From Arthrobacter oryzae (GTDB lineage: Bacteria; Actinomycetota; Actinomycetes; Actinomycetales; Micrococcaceae), in contig NZ_RBIR01000002.1 in assembly GCF_003634095.1 (NCBI RefSeq), positions 186,001 to 250,000 on the forward strand: DNA of 64,000 nt. The letters run 5' to 3'. The position numbers and the translations under genes are program-made. Of this stretch, positions 19,130 to 27,914 are shown piece by piece. Position 1 is the stretch's first letter; each line of letters opens with the position of its first letter. Below the pieces are notes generated by a model. That model searched no databases and was not told the DNA's origin. It saw only the letters and a program-made list of their open reading frames with translations.

Positions 19130-20713
19130 GTGAACGATGCAGATAACACCCAAGTCTCCGCTTCCCAGCCCCTCGAAGAGCGCGTCAACAACCGCTCGCA
19201 GCGGCCCAGCTCCGATGCCTTCAAGGCCTTTATGGCCGGCAACTGGGCTCCGGCCACGCAACACGTCCCCGAACGCGAAGCCGTCGCGGGCCACGCCGCC
19301 GCCCGGCGCCGGGCTATTTCAGGCCAGTTCAAAGGTGAACGCCTGGTCATCCCTGCAGGCCCGCTGAAGGTCCGCTCGAACGACTGCGATTACCGCTTCC
19401 GGCCGCACTCGGCGTTTGCCCACCTCACCGGCCTCGGCGTGGACCACGAACCTGACGCGGTCCTGATCCTGGAGCCGGTGGCGGAGGGTACGGGCGACGA
19501 CGGCGGCAACCACCGCGCCACGCTCTACTTCCATCCCCTGGCCGGCCGCGACACCGAGCAGTTCTACGCCGATTCCCGCTCCGGCGAATTCTGGATCGGT
19601 GCCCGCCCCAGCCTGGCAGAATTCAAAGCCAGGCTCGGACTGGACACGGCGGACATTGCCGAACTCGAACTCGCGATCACCAAAAATGTCGGCGCGCCGG
19701 AGATCGGCGGTATCTCCGTCAGGCTGGTCCGCAAGGTTGACGAGAACATTGACGCCCTCGTCGACACCGCCCGCTACAACACGGCCAAAGACCCCGACAA
19801 CTTGGACCTGAGCGTCCTCGATGCCCTGGACGAGAAGCTCACCGAGGCCCTCTCCGAACTGCGCTTGCTCAAGGACGAGTGGGAAATCGAGCAGATGAAG
19901 ATCGCCGTCGCCGCCACCGTGGCCGGCTTCAAGGAGGTCGTCAAGGCCATCCCGCGGGCGCTGACCCACCACCGCGGCGAACGCGTGGTGGAGGGGGCGT
20001 TCTTCGCCCGGGCCCGCGAGGAAGGCAACGAGCTCGGCTATGACACCATCGCCGCCTCAGGCAACAACGCCACCGTGCTGCACTGGACCCGGAACACCGG
20101 CAAGGTCAACGCTGGCGAGCTGCTGCTCCTGGATGCGGGAGTCGAGGCCGACTCCCTGTACACGGCCGACGTGACCCGGACCCTGCCGGCCAACGGCAAG
20201 TACTCCGAGATCCAGCGCAAGGTCTACGAGGCAGTCCTCGACGCCGCCGACGCCGGTTTTGCCGCCGCCCGGCCGGGCACCAAGTTCCGCGACATCCACA
20301 CCGCGGCCACCACCGTGCTGGCCGAACGGCTCGCCGAGTGGGGCCTCCTGCCCGTCTCCGTCGCGGAGGCGGTCAGCCCCGAAGGCCAGCAGCACCGCCG
20401 CTGGATGCCGCACGGCACCAGCCACCACCTGGGCCTGGACGTCCACGACTGTGCCCAGGCGAAGCGGGAGCTCTACCTCGACGGCGTCCTGACGCCCGGG
20501 ATGGTGTTCACCATTGAGCCCGGCCTGTACTTCAAGAACGAGGACATCGGCATTCCCGAGGAATACCGCGGCATCGGCGTCCGGATCGAGGATGACATCC
20601 TCATGACGGCCGACGGCCCGGTCAACCTCAGCGCCGCATTGCCGCGCAAGGCGGACGACGTCGAGTCCTGGATGGCGGGCATCTACCTGGAAGTTGACGG
20701 CCAGACGCCGTAG
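19130..20713 (+). CDS. pepP: Xaa-Pro aminopeptidase (M24B)
   Basis: 527 aa from the GTG at 19130. Removes N-terminal residues preceding proline; cytosolic, two metal ions. The N-terminal domain (FRPHSAFAHLTG, residues about 85-96) is followed by the creatinase-fold catalytic domain with metal ligands in LLLDAGVEADSLYTADVTRT (two Asp), HGTSHHLGLDVHD (His), TIEPGLY (Glu) and GVRIEDDIL (Glu). The first 60 residues form an extension longer than in E. coli PepP. Followed by two strong hairpins, the second a clear terminator shared with the converging stress-protein gene. Confidence 0.94.
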   Translation: MNDADNTQVSASQPLEERVNNRSQRPSSDAFKAFMAGNWAPATQHVPEREAVAGHAAARRRAISGQFKGERLVIPAGPLKVRSNDCDYRFRPHSAFAHLTGLGVDHEPDAVLILEPVAEGTGDDGGNHRATLYFHPLAGRDTEQFYADSRSGEFWIGARPSLAEFKARLGLDTADIAELELAITKNVGAPEIGGISVRLVRKVDENIDALVDTARYNTAKDPDNLDLSVLDALDEKLTEALSELRLLKDEWEIEQMKIAVAATVAGFKEVVKAIPRALTHHRGERVVEGAFFARAREEGNELGYDTIAASGNNATVLHWTRNTGKVNAGELLLLDAGVEADSLYTADVTRTLPANGKYSEIQRKVYEAVLDAADAGFAAARPGTKFRDIHTAATTVLAERLAEWGLLPVSVAEAVSPEGQQHRRWMPHGTSHHLGLDVHDCAQAKRELYLDGVLTPGMVFTIEPGLYFKNEDIGIPEEYRGIGVRIEDDILMTADGPVNLSAALPRKADDVESWMAGIYLEVDGQTP

Positions 20714-20724
20714 CATCCTGCCCG

Positions 20725-20767
20725 CCTGATGCTCCCGCCGGCCAGCCGGCATGGCGGGAGCATCAGG
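20725..20767. terminator. First hairpin after pepP
   Basis: Perfect 15-bp arms 20725-20739 (CCTGATGCTCCCGCC) and 20753-20767, loop 13 nt that can pair further. No U run follows on either strand. Confidence 0.6.
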
Positions 20768-20776
20768 ACAAAGCAG

Positions 20777-20814
20777 AAAAGCGAGGGTCCCGGATGTCCG
20801 GGACCCTCGCTTTT
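20777..20814. terminator. Bidirectional intrinsic terminator between pepP and GSP17M gene
   Basis: Perfect 18-bp stem, arms 20777-20794 and 20797-20814 (AAAAGCGAGGGTCCCGGA and its complement), followed on the plus strand by six T and on the minus strand by TTTTCTG. Serves both converging genes. Confidence 0.9.
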
Positions 20815-20822
20815 TTGCTAAA

Positions 20823-21713
20823 TCAGTGCTGCCGGCCGTCCTGGCCGGGCGCCTGCTTGTCAGCGTCGGTGACCCTGACGCCGTACTGCGGACGGCCGTC
20901 GGGGAGGTCCGGATACGTCACACCGGAGACGCGGCCGGCGGGGCGGGGCGCCTCTTCCTCTTCCGCGCCCGACGCCGCGTGGCCCGCGGCGTCGCCCTGC
21001 TGGGGCTGGCCACCCTGGTACTGGCCACCCTCGTACTGGCCGGCCGGGCCGCTGCCGGCCTCCGGGGTCCTCTGGCCGTACGGATCATTCCAGCCTGCCG
21101 GGCGCTGGGGCGCATGGCCGGGCTGCTGGGGGTGGTGCTGCTGCGGCTCCTGATGACGGTAGTCGTGCTGCTGATAGCCCGCCGCGGCTACGCCGGAGGC
21201 GTCATGCGGCGTCATCGGCAACTGGTGCAGCAGGCGCCGCGCCTCGCCGGCGGCCTCGAAGGAGACCACGACGTCGTAGTTAGTCGCCACCACCTGGCTG
21301 GTCGAGGTGAAGTCGCGCTTGCCGCGCTGCATGGCGTAGGTGACGATGCCGAAGAGCATGAAGAACGCAGCACCCATCAGCACGGACGTCACAATCGAGA
21401 AATACCCGGGGGTCGTGGAGAAGAAGGACAGCATGACGCCGACGAACAGGCCGAACCACATGCCGCTGAGCGCGCCGGACAGGGCTACGCGCGGGTACGT
21501 GAGCCGGCCGGTGACGCGCTCCACCATCTTCAGATCGTTGCCCACGATCGACACCATTTGCACGGGGAACTGCTGGTCGGCCAGGTAGTCCACCGCCTTC
21601 TGGGCATCCAGGTAGGAGTTGTACGAACCGACGACGTCACCTCTCGGGACAGCGCGCGCTTCGTCCGGGCCATTGGGGGCACCGGCCCTGGGAGCACCAA
21701 AAATGTTTGACAT
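20823..21713 (-). CDS. General stress protein 17M-domain membrane protein
   Basis: 296 aa. Residues about 25-75 (VVGSYNSYLDAQKAVDYLADQQFPVQMVSIVG) match the GSP17M domain; two transmembrane helices follow (ALSGALSGMWFGLFVGVML and TSVLMGAAFFMLFGIVTYAM), then a His/Gln/Pro-rich and acidic disordered C-terminal half. Proteins of this kind are induced by stress; no enzymatic role is known. GAGAAT ends 6 nt before the ATG at 21713. It is divergent from the MgtE-N/CBS gene with 77 bp between starts. Confidence 0.85.
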   Translation of the reverse strand: MSNIFGAPRAGAPNGPDEARAVPRGDVVGSYNSYLDAQKAVDYLADQQFPVQMVSIVGNDLKMVERVTGRLTYPRVALSGALSGMWFGLFVGVMLSFFSTTPGYFSIVTSVLMGAAFFMLFGIVTYAMQRGKRDFTSTSQVVATNYDVVVSFEAAGEARRLLHQLPMTPHDASGVAAAGYQQHDYRHQEPQQHHPQQPGHAPQRPAGWNDPYGQRTPEAGSGPAGQYEGGQYQGGQPQQGDAAGHAASGAEEEEAPRPAGRVSGVTYPDLPDGRPQYGVRVTDADKQAPGQDGRQH

Positions 21714-21719
21714 ACGCCC

Positions 21720-21784
21720 ATTCTCACCTATCCGGCTGGTGTGTGGCTGGAAATTCAGCTAAAAGAGAGCAGACTCGGTAGCCT
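21720..21784. promoter_or_regulatory. Divergent leaderless promoters, GSP17M and MgtE-N genes
   Basis: GAGAAT on the minus strand (21725-21720) is 6 nt before ATG 21713; TAGCCT on the plus strand (21779-21784) is 6 nt before GTG 21791. Confidence 0.5.
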
Positions 21785-21790
21785 GTATAA

Positions 21791-23074
21791 GTGAGTACAA
21801 ATGTATCGCGGGTGTTTGTCGCGCGCCTCCTCGGACTGGACGTCTTCGACCCATTGGGCGACCGGCTGGGCCGGCTGCGCGACGTCGTGGTGCTCTCGCG
21901 CGGAACCAGGGGCGCCCCGCACGTGGTGGGCATCGTCGTCGAGGTCCCCGGCAAGAAGCGCGTGTTCGTGCCCATGACGCGGATTACCTCCATTGACCAG
22001 ACCCAGATCATCTGTACCGGACTGGTCAACCTGCGCCGCTTCGAACAGCGCGGCGCGGAGACCCTCGTGGTAGCCGAAATGTTCGACCGCCGGGTCACCC
22101 TCGCGGACGGCAGCGGAGACGCGACCATCGAGGACATCGCCATGGACAAGCACCGCTCCGGCGACTGGTTCGTCAGTAAGCTGTTCGTGCGCCGCGGCCA
22201 TTCACTCTCGCCGCTGAGCCGGCTGCGCCGCAACGAAACCATGATCATTGACTGGGCCGATGCCCGGCAGGGCGCCAAGACCGAGCCCCAGGCCGCCACC
22301 CAGTTCGTGGCAACGCACGAGGACCTCAAGCCGGCCGACTTCGCCGAAGCCCTCCAGGAAATGAGCGACAAGCGCCGCTTCGAGGTCGCCAGCGAACTCC
22401 AGGACGAGCGTCTCGCGGACGTCCTCCAGGAGATGCCCGAAGGTGACCAGGTGGAAATCCTCTCCGCCCTGGACGTCAACCGTGCCGCCGACGTCCTTGA
22501 GGAAATGGACCCCGACGACGCCGCCGACCTCCTCGCCGAACTCCCCAGCGCGCAGGCCGAGGAACTCCTGCAGCTGATGGAACCCGAAGGCGCCGAGGAC
22601 GTGCGCCGCCTCCTCGAATACGACGAGGACACAGCCGGCGGCCTCATGACCCCGGTTCCGGTGATCCTGCCGCCGGAGGCAACCGTCGCCGAGGCACTCG
22701 CGCACGTCCGCCGGGAGGAACTTTCCCCCGCGTTGGCGTCCTCGATCTTCGTCGCCCGCCCGCCGCTGGAGACGCCCACCGGGCGCTTCCTCGGCGTCGT
22801 GCACATCCAGCAGCTGCTGCGCTATCCGCCGCCCGAACCGCTGGGCAACCTGGTGGACAAGAACCTGGAACCGGTCTCGGACCAGGCCCACATCAGTGAG
22901 GTCGCCCGGACGCTGGCAACCTACAACCTCAACTCGCTCCCCGTGGTCAACGAGGACGGACGGCTTGTCGGGGCGGTGACTGTTGACGACGTGCTTGATC
23001 ATCTGTTGCCGGACGACTGGCGCGCCCATGAGGACGACGCCCCGATAAGGAAGCTTGGAGGCCGCATTGGCTGA
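21791..23074 (+). CDS. PRC-barrel / MgtE-N / CBS-domain protein without a transporter domain
   Basis: 427 aa from the GTG at 21791. Residues about 1-80 look like a PRC-barrel (VFDPLGDRLGRLRDVVVLSRG ... KKRVFVPMTRI). The middle holds an MgtE N-terminal helical superdomain with acidic repeats (LQEMPEGDQVEILSALD, LEEMDPDDAADLLAELP, LQLMEPEGAEDVRRLL), and the C-terminus two CBS motifs (TAGGLMTPVPVILPPEATV; LNSLPVVNEDGRLVGAVTVDD). These are the cytosolic Mg2+-sensing parts of MgtE, but no membrane segments follow, so it cannot transport by itself. The next gene, DUF1003, is membrane-bound and overlaps by 8 bp, making a split sensor/membrane pair possible. Ortholog-like to Rv1232c. Confidence 0.9.
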   Translation: MSTNVSRVFVARLLGLDVFDPLGDRLGRLRDVVVLSRGTRGAPHVVGIVVEVPGKKRVFVPMTRITSIDQTQIICTGLVNLRRFEQRGAETLVVAEMFDRRVTLADGSGDATIEDIAMDKHRSGDWFVSKLFVRRGHSLSPLSRLRRNETMIIDWADARQGAKTEPQAATQFVATHEDLKPADFAEALQEMSDKRRFEVASELQDERLADVLQEMPEGDQVEILSALDVNRAADVLEEMDPDDAADLLAELPSAQAEELLQLMEPEGAEDVRRLLEYDEDTAGGLMTPVPVILPPEATVAEALAHVRREELSPALASSIFVARPPLETPTGRFLGVVHIQQLLRYPPPEPLGNLVDKNLEPVSDQAHISEVARTLATYNLNSLPVVNEDGRLVGAVTVDDVLDHLLPDDWRAHEDDAPIRKLGGRIG

Positions 23075-23828
23075 CTCCCCCACACCACGCACCTCCAACG
23101 CCCGGCCCGGAAGCCGGACCTCCGGCGGCCTCGACACGCCCCTGAGCGGCCGGCAACGCATCCTGCCGAACTTCCGGCCCGACCCGGACGCGTTCGGCCA
23201 TGCCACGGAAGGTTTCGCCCGTTTCATGGGCACGCCCCAGTTCCTGCTCTACATGACCGTCTTCTGTGTCTTCTGGCTGGGCTGGAACACGTGGGCTCCG
23301 GTGGAATGGCAGTTCGACTCGCGGGCACTGGGCTTCACGCTGCTGACCCTCATGCTCTCCCTGCAAGCCTCCTACGCGGCGCCGCTGCTGCTGCTCGCGC
23401 AGAACCGGCAGGACGACCGGGACAAGGTCTCGCTCCAGCAGGACCGCCAGCGGGCCGAACGCAACCTCTCCGACACCGAATACCTGACCAGGGAACTTGC
23501 GTCCCTGCGCATCGCCCTGCGCGAGGTCGCCACCCGCGACTACGTCCGCGCCGAGCTGCGGAGCCTGCTCGAGGACATGCTGGAGGCACAGGAAGAACTG
23601 CGGACCCACGATCCTTCCGCCGGCGTCCACGAGACCCCGCGGGACAAGGTCAAAGAGAAAATGAAAGAGCGGCGCGACAAGCAGCGAAGCCCCCGCACGC
23701 AGCAGATTCCCCGGGTCAAGGCCGGACGCAAACGGGACACTCCGCCGGAGGACGCCACGGCGAACTCGTCCGCGTCCCCTGCAGACCCGGCCCGCCTCCC
23801 CGCGCACCGCACCTTTCCCGAAAGCTGA
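23067..23828 (+). CDS. DUF1003 membrane protein
   Basis: 253 aa from a TTG at 23067 with GGAGG 5 nt upstream; the first codons overlap the end of the preceding gene. A TTG at 23055 is the alternative. The DUF1003 core has two membrane helices, FLLYMTVFCVFWLGWNTWAP and LGFTLLTLMLSLQASYAAPLL, followed by NRQDDRDKV, then a long helical/coiled segment (LTRELASLRIALREVATRDY ... LEAQEELRTH) and a Lys/Arg-rich tail. Function unknown; it is translationally coupled to the MgtE-N/CBS protein and sits just before mrp. Confidence 0.88.
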   Translation: MADSPTPRTSNARPGSRTSGGLDTPLSGRQRILPNFRPDPDAFGHATEGFARFMGTPQFLLYMTVFCVFWLGWNTWAPVEWQFDSRALGFTLLTLMLSLQASYAAPLLLLAQNRQDDRDKVSLQQDRQRAERNLSDTEYLTRELASLRIALREVATRDYVRAELRSLLEDMLEAQEELRTHDPSAGVHETPRDKVKEKMKERRDKQRSPRTQQIPRVKAGRKRDTPPEDATANSSASPADPARLPAHRTFPES

Positions 23829-23839
23829 GCACCGCCCGC

Positions 23840-25027
23840 ATGAGCACCCCGCCGCACCGCCCTTCCACGGACGCTCCTCCCCTGGAGAGCCCCGCCCGGA
23901 ACCGTCCCGCCCTGGAAGAGGCCGTTCGCGCGGCACTTGCCACCGTGATCGACCCGGAACTCCGCCGTCCCATTACCGAGCTCGGCATGGTCGAGTCCGT
24001 GGAGGTCACCGACGGCGGCCGCGTGCGGATCGTGGTCCTGCTGACCATCGTGGGATGCCCGCTGCGCGGCACCATCACGGCCGACACCGAGGCGGCCCTG
24101 TCCGCCGTCCCGGGCGTCACCGGCGTCGAGGTTGACTTGCACGTCATGACCCAGGCCCAGCGCGACGCCCTCAAGGAGCGGCTGCGCGGTGCCGGCACCC
24201 AACGGGGCATCCCGTTCAATGAGCAGGGCTCGCTGACCAGGGTGTACGCCGTCGCGAGCGGCAAGGGCGGCGTAGGCAAATCCTCGGTGACGGTCAATCT
24301 GGCGTGCGCCCTGGCGGCCCAGGGGCTCCGTGTGGGGATCGTGGACGCGGATGTCTACGGGTTCTCCGTTCCGGCGCTCATGGGCATCACCCAGGCCCCC
24401 ACGCGGGTGGACGACATGATCCTGCCGCCGGTCGCTTACGGCGTCAAGGTCATCTCCATCGGCATGTTCGTCACCGGAAACCAGCCCGTGGCCTGGCGCG
24501 GACCGATGCTGCACCGGGCGCTGGAGCAGTTCCTCACTGACGTCTACTTCGGCGACCTCGACGCCCTTTTCCTGGATCTCCCCCCGGGTACCGGCGACAT
24601 CGCGATCTCCGTGGCCCAGCTTTTACCCAAGGCGCAGATCCTGGTGGTGACCACCCCCCAGGCGGCGGCGGCGGATGTTGCCGAGCGGGCCGGCGCGATC
24701 GCCACCCAGACCGGGCAGACCGTGGCCGGCGTCGTCGAGAACATGTCCTATCTTGAACTGCCCGACGGCGGCCGGATGGAACTGTTCGGCAGCGGCGGCG
24801 GGGCCGTGCTCGCCGAGCGCCTCTCGGCGACCGTGGGTACGGACGTTCCCCTGCTGGGCCAGATTCCCCTCGAAGTCCTGCTGCGCGAGGGCGGGGATGC
24901 CGGGGTGCCGCTGGTGCTGGGCCGGCCGGAAACCCCGGCTGCCGTGGCCCTGACGGGGATCGCCGGAAAGCTGACGTCGGTTCCCCGCGGTCTCACGGGC
25001 TTATCGCTTGGCCTCCAGCCCCGCTGA
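23840..25027 (+). CDS. mrp: Mrp/NBP35-family ATPase (iron-sulfur carrier family)
   Basis: 395 aa from ATG 23840. An N-terminal MIP18/DUF59 domain (ATVIDPELRRPITELGMV ... VGCPLRGTI) precedes a deviant-Walker P-loop ATPase: VASGKGGVGKSSVTVNLACAL, DADVYGFS, DLPPGTGD. Homologues deliver Fe-S clusters as dimers using a CxxC near the C-terminus; here that place reads YLELPDGGRMELFG with no cysteine, as I also recall for mycobacterial Mrp, so cluster carriage by the usual CxxC is not possible. The frame is open far upstream, but this ATG gives the normal length. Convergent with tatB. Confidence 0.93.
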   Translation: MSTPPHRPSTDAPPLESPARNRPALEEAVRAALATVIDPELRRPITELGMVESVEVTDGGRVRIVVLLTIVGCPLRGTITADTEAALSAVPGVTGVEVDLHVMTQAQRDALKERLRGAGTQRGIPFNEQGSLTRVYAVASGKGGVGKSSVTVNLACALAAQGLRVGIVDADVYGFSVPALMGITQAPTRVDDMILPPVAYGVKVISIGMFVTGNQPVAWRGPMLHRALEQFLTDVYFGDLDALFLDLPPGTGDIAISVAQLLPKAQILVVTTPQAAAADVAERAGAIATQTGQTVAGVVENMSYLELPDGGRMELFGSGGGAVLAERLSATVGTDVPLLGQIPLEVLLREGGDAGVPLVLGRPETPAAVALTGIAGKLTSVPRGLTGLSLGLQPR

Positions 25028-25136
25028 CGACGGGCCACCCGCCAAGTAGGCTACGCGTTAAGGGGGCTGTGCGGGCGTGGGGGCTGCACGGACGTGGACG
25101 CTGGCGTCCGGTCCGGCGCATCCGGCCGGGGACGGC

Positions 25137-25517
25137 CTAGGTTGCCTCTGAGTCGAAGGGCGCCGGTTCGCCGTCGGCCAGGTGCTCGATGACCCGCGCC
25201 GGACGGCGCTCCGCGGCGGCCGTCGCGGCCATTGCGGGGGCCCCGGGGCTCACGGGCTTCGTGTCATCCTCCAGGAGGGCTTCCTTGATGATCCGGCGGG
25301 GATCGTACTGCCGGGGATCGTACTTCTTCCAGTCGACCTCATCGATATCGATGCCGACTTCTTCCTTGATCTGTTCCCGCGCACCCGACGCCATCCGTCG
25401 GACTTCCTTGACAATATTGGCAAGTTTCTGGGTGTATTCGGGCAGCCTGCTGGGACCAATCACCAGAAGGCCGATGATCAGCAGAAGTACAAACTCCGGT
25501 CCATTGATTCCAAGCAC
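25137..25517 (-). CDS. tatB: Sec-independent translocase subunit TatB
   Basis: 126 aa from the GTG at 25517. One N-terminal helix GPEFVLLLIIGLLVIGPSRLPEY contains the conserved Glu and Gly-Pro hinge of the TatA/B family; an amphipathic helix TQKLANIVKEVRRMASGAREQ and an acidic, disordered tail follow. TatB receives twin-arginine substrates with TatC. Length and the position beside mrp and sigE match Rv1224, so TatB rather than TatA. TAATCT ends 7 nt before the GTG, predicting a leaderless transcript independent of sigE-rseA. Confidence 0.9.
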   Translation of the reverse strand: MLGINGPEFVLLLIIGLLVIGPSRLPEYTQKLANIVKEVRRMASGAREQIKEEVGIDIDEVDWKKYDPRQYDPRRIIKEALLEDDTKPVSPGAPAMAATAAAERRPARVIEHLADGEPAPFDSEAT

Positions 25518-25524
25518 TTTAGGA

Positions 25525-25530
25525 AGATTA
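25525..25530 (-). promoter_or_regulatory. tatB -10 box, 7 nt before GTG
   Basis: TAATCT on the minus strand followed by TCCTAAA and the GTG at 25517. It gives tatB its own promoter in the short gap after the anti-sigma gene. Confidence 0.5.
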
Positions 25531-25598
25531 CCCTCTCATTCAGGCTGGCGACGATTTGGCGAAGGGCTGGCGCCGATGATGTCGGCCGCATCCGTCCC

Positions 25599-26825
25599 TC
25601 ACGGGGCCAGATGCTCCAGGATTCGGCTCAGTCCGCGCTCAATCCGCTCCGGAATGCCGTCGCGTGATGCCGGGGCCGGGGCTTCGCTTCTGACCCGGGT
25701 GAGGGCCGCGGCGCCGTCGCCGGCCTGTACGGCCGGCAGATCCGAAATGTAGGTGTACGTGCCCGCCGCGCTCTGGTAGATGGCCCGGTACGGCGGGGCC
25801 GGGTTGATCCAGAGCGCACCGTTGCGGGGCCGGGGGGCGGATGACAGCAGTCCGGCCGGGGCCGGGGTGAAGCCGTCGGCCCGGGCGGTGTGGCCGGTCA
25901 GGACATTGATGGGCGAAGCATCGGCCTGGGCGGGCGGAGTGCCGTGGACCTGGTCCGGGGAAATGTGCTGCTCGAGGACCGTGGCAAAGTGCCGGCCGTC
26001 CGTGAGCCGAAGTTCCAGGACTTTGACCCCGGACATGACGCCGGCACGGGCCCACATGAGATGGAACCCAAGGTCGCGCAGTTCCGGACAGGTCCATCCC
26101 TGGGCACGGAGCACGGTCAGCTGGCCGGCGCTCAGCGCGCCGGCGGGAGCGATGTCTGACCCGTCGCCTGGGCCGAACCCGACGCGGGGCGCATCGGCGT
26201 TCCCGGGGACCCCGGCACCGCCGGCGGCACCGGGCAGTTCCCCTGCCCCGAGCGGTTCGCCGGCATCGAGGGAACCGGCGGTATTGAGGGGACCGGCGGA
26301 ATCCGGCCGTGCGAGGGCGCTGCCCTCGGCGCCGTCGGCGGGGATCCCGGCGTCACCCCCCATGAAGTAGGCGGTGCCGGCCATGAGGGCAAGGGCGGCG
26401 ATGGCCCCGGCTCCCGCCAGGACAGGCCCGCGTGCGCCGCTTCGACGGCCGCCCTGAGGACGGGCCACCGGAACCGGCCCGTCGGCGAAGGGCCCGTCCG
26501 TCGCGGCCCGACCGGGAGCGGCCGGTCCTGCGGGCAGCCCGCCTGCCGGATCCCGGGGCGTGCGCTCCGGATCCGCATCAGTCCGTTCGGCGGCCAACTG
26601 CTCGGTCCGTGCGAGGAGCCGCGCGGTCAGGTCCTCGCTGGCCTCGGGCACGGCGGCGCCACGGAGCCGCTCAAGATACTGCCGTTCACGCTGTTGCCGG
26701 GCGCGGCACTCGGCACACGACGCCACATGGTCATGGTGGCTGGCGGCCCACAACCGCGTAGCGCCGCGGCTCCTAGCGGAGAACCTGCAGCCGGAACTTC
26801 CCAGTAAACGTTTCAGCAGACCCAT
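25599..26825 (-). CDS. Membrane-anchored zinc anti-sigma factor with large external domain (RseA-like)
   Basis: 408 aa. The N-terminus carries the ZAS motif HHDHVASCAECRA (His33, Cys37, Cys40), which binds zinc and holds an ECF sigma factor. A Pro/Ala-rich linker leads to one membrane helix (about residues 134-156, GPVLAGAGAIAALALMAGTA). The remaining 250 residues are outside the cell: a low-complexity stretch, then a folded part with LRAQGWTCPELRDLGFHLMWARAGV and RAIYQSAAGTYTYISDLPA. That part recalls RseB-like sensor domains but I cannot confirm it. It starts 8 nt after sigE, the classic sigma/anti-sigma pair. It is much bigger than mycobacterial RseA. Confidence 0.85.
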   Translation of the reverse strand: MGLLKRLLGSSGCRFSARSRGATRLWAASHHDHVASCAECRARQQRERQYLERLRGAAVPEASEDLTARLLARTEQLAAERTDADPERTPRDPAGGLPAGPAAPGRAATDGPFADGPVPVARPQGGRRSGARGPVLAGAGAIAALALMAGTAYFMGGDAGIPADGAEGSALARPDSAGPLNTAGSLDAGEPLGAGELPGAAGGAGVPGNADAPRVGFGPGDGSDIAPAGALSAGQLTVLRAQGWTCPELRDLGFHLMWARAGVMSGVKVLELRLTDGRHFATVLEQHISPDQVHGTPPAQADASPINVLTGHTARADGFTPAPAGLLSSAPRPRNGALWINPAPPYRAIYQSAAGTYTYISDLPAVQAGDGAAALTRVRSEAPAPASRDGIPERIERGLSRILEHLAP

Positions 26826-26833
26826 TGACCGCT

Positions 26834-27487
26834 TCAGAGGAGGCCGGCGATGCGCGGCATCTTGAGCCGCGGCTTGAGGGACTGCTTGGCTGGCTGCGCC
26901 GGCCGCGGGTCACGGTGCGCGAGCTTCTCGCGCAGCATCGTCCGGCCCCGGTGGATCCGGGACCTGACGGTGCCGAGCTTGATGTCCAGCGCGGCGGCCA
27001 CTTCGTCGTAGGAGAGCCCCTCGAGGTCGCACAGCACGACGGCGGCACGGAAGTCCGGGGGCAGCTCCTCGAGCGCCGCCTGAACATCGACGTCAAGGTT
27101 GTTGAACTCGAAACTTTGCTCCGGGCCCGGTTCCCGGCCGGGAAGCCGCGATTCGGCGTCGTCGGAGAGGGCATCGAAGCGGATGCGGTTCTTGCGCCGG
27201 GCCTGGTCCAGGAACAGGTTGGTGGTGATCCGGTGCAGCCAGCCGTCCAGTGTGCCGGGCTTGAAGTTCTCCAGCGAACGGAACACGCGGACGAAAACCT
27301 CTTGGGTGAGGTCCTCGGCGTCGTACTTGTTTCCGGTCAGCCGGTAGGCAAGGCGGTAGACCTTGGCGGAGTGGTTGGTCACCACTTCCTCCCAGGTCGG
27401 CCGGACCCACTCGGCTTCCGCCGCGGTGCCGGGCTGGCCGGCCGGATCAGTTGCCCCAGTTGCCGGGACAGGTGTCAGAACCGACAT
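26834..27487 (-). CDS. sigE: ECF RNA polymerase sigma factor SigE
   Basis: 217 aa. Region 2 ([27 protein letters not shown], then [24 protein letters not shown]) binds core polymerase and the -10; region 4 ([44 protein letters not shown]) reads the -35. There is no region 3. The ATG at 27487 has GAGGGGAG 6-7 nt upstream. It heads the sigE-rseA-tatB series in the order known from M. tuberculosis, where SigE handles envelope and heat stress, but the htrA gene normally found between rseA and tatB is absent. Confidence 0.93.
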   Translation of the reverse strand: MSVLTPVPATGATDPAGQPGTAAEAEWVRPTWEEVVTNHSAKVYRLAYRLTGNKYDAEDLTQEVFVRVFRSLENFKPGTLDGWLHRITTNLFLDQARRKNRIRFDALSDDAESRLPGREPGPEQSFEFNNLDVDVQAALEELPPDFRAAVVLCDLEGLSYDEVAAALDIKLGTVRSRIHRGRTMLREKLAHRDPRPAQPAKQSLKPRLKMPRIAGLL

Positions 27488-27914
27488 CGTCCGCTCCCCT
27501 CATGGATGGTACCTACGCCCGAAGCGGTGCCTGCTCGCACAGGTTCCGCACCCTTCATTCGACGCCGATCACCACGCGGATGAGCGGACTCCCATCATTT
27601 CAAAATAAACTGGGAATTACCTGACGCAGACCCGTCTTCAGCCCAAGGCGGAACGCCTGTCCCGGACGCCGGGCGCGCAGTTCCGCGCTTCATGCGGCGG
27701 TCTGCGAACACTGGGTGTCGCTGGAAAGGGCTTTGCGTCGGCATCCGGACAACCGGCGGTTCCCGCACCCATGATTTAGACCGCCCGCCTGCGGAGCTTC
27801 CCGTGCCAGGTGCCCGCCGCTAGGCTTTCGAAAAAACGCTGCGACCACCCGCGGGTTCCAGGCTTGCCTGTGGCCCGCGAGGAGGTCCCAGCGCCACTCA
27901 CGAAAGGACCACCC
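27488..27914. other. Gene-free interval upstream of sigE
   Basis: 427 bp between the divergent sigE and SnoaL-like genes. It contains TAGGCT (27821-27826), a fair -10 for the SnoaL-like gene with a leader of about 80 nt, and on the minus strand GGAACC, an ECF-type -35 half, near 27550. I could not find a matching ECF -10, and no convincing gene. Confidence 0.4.
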
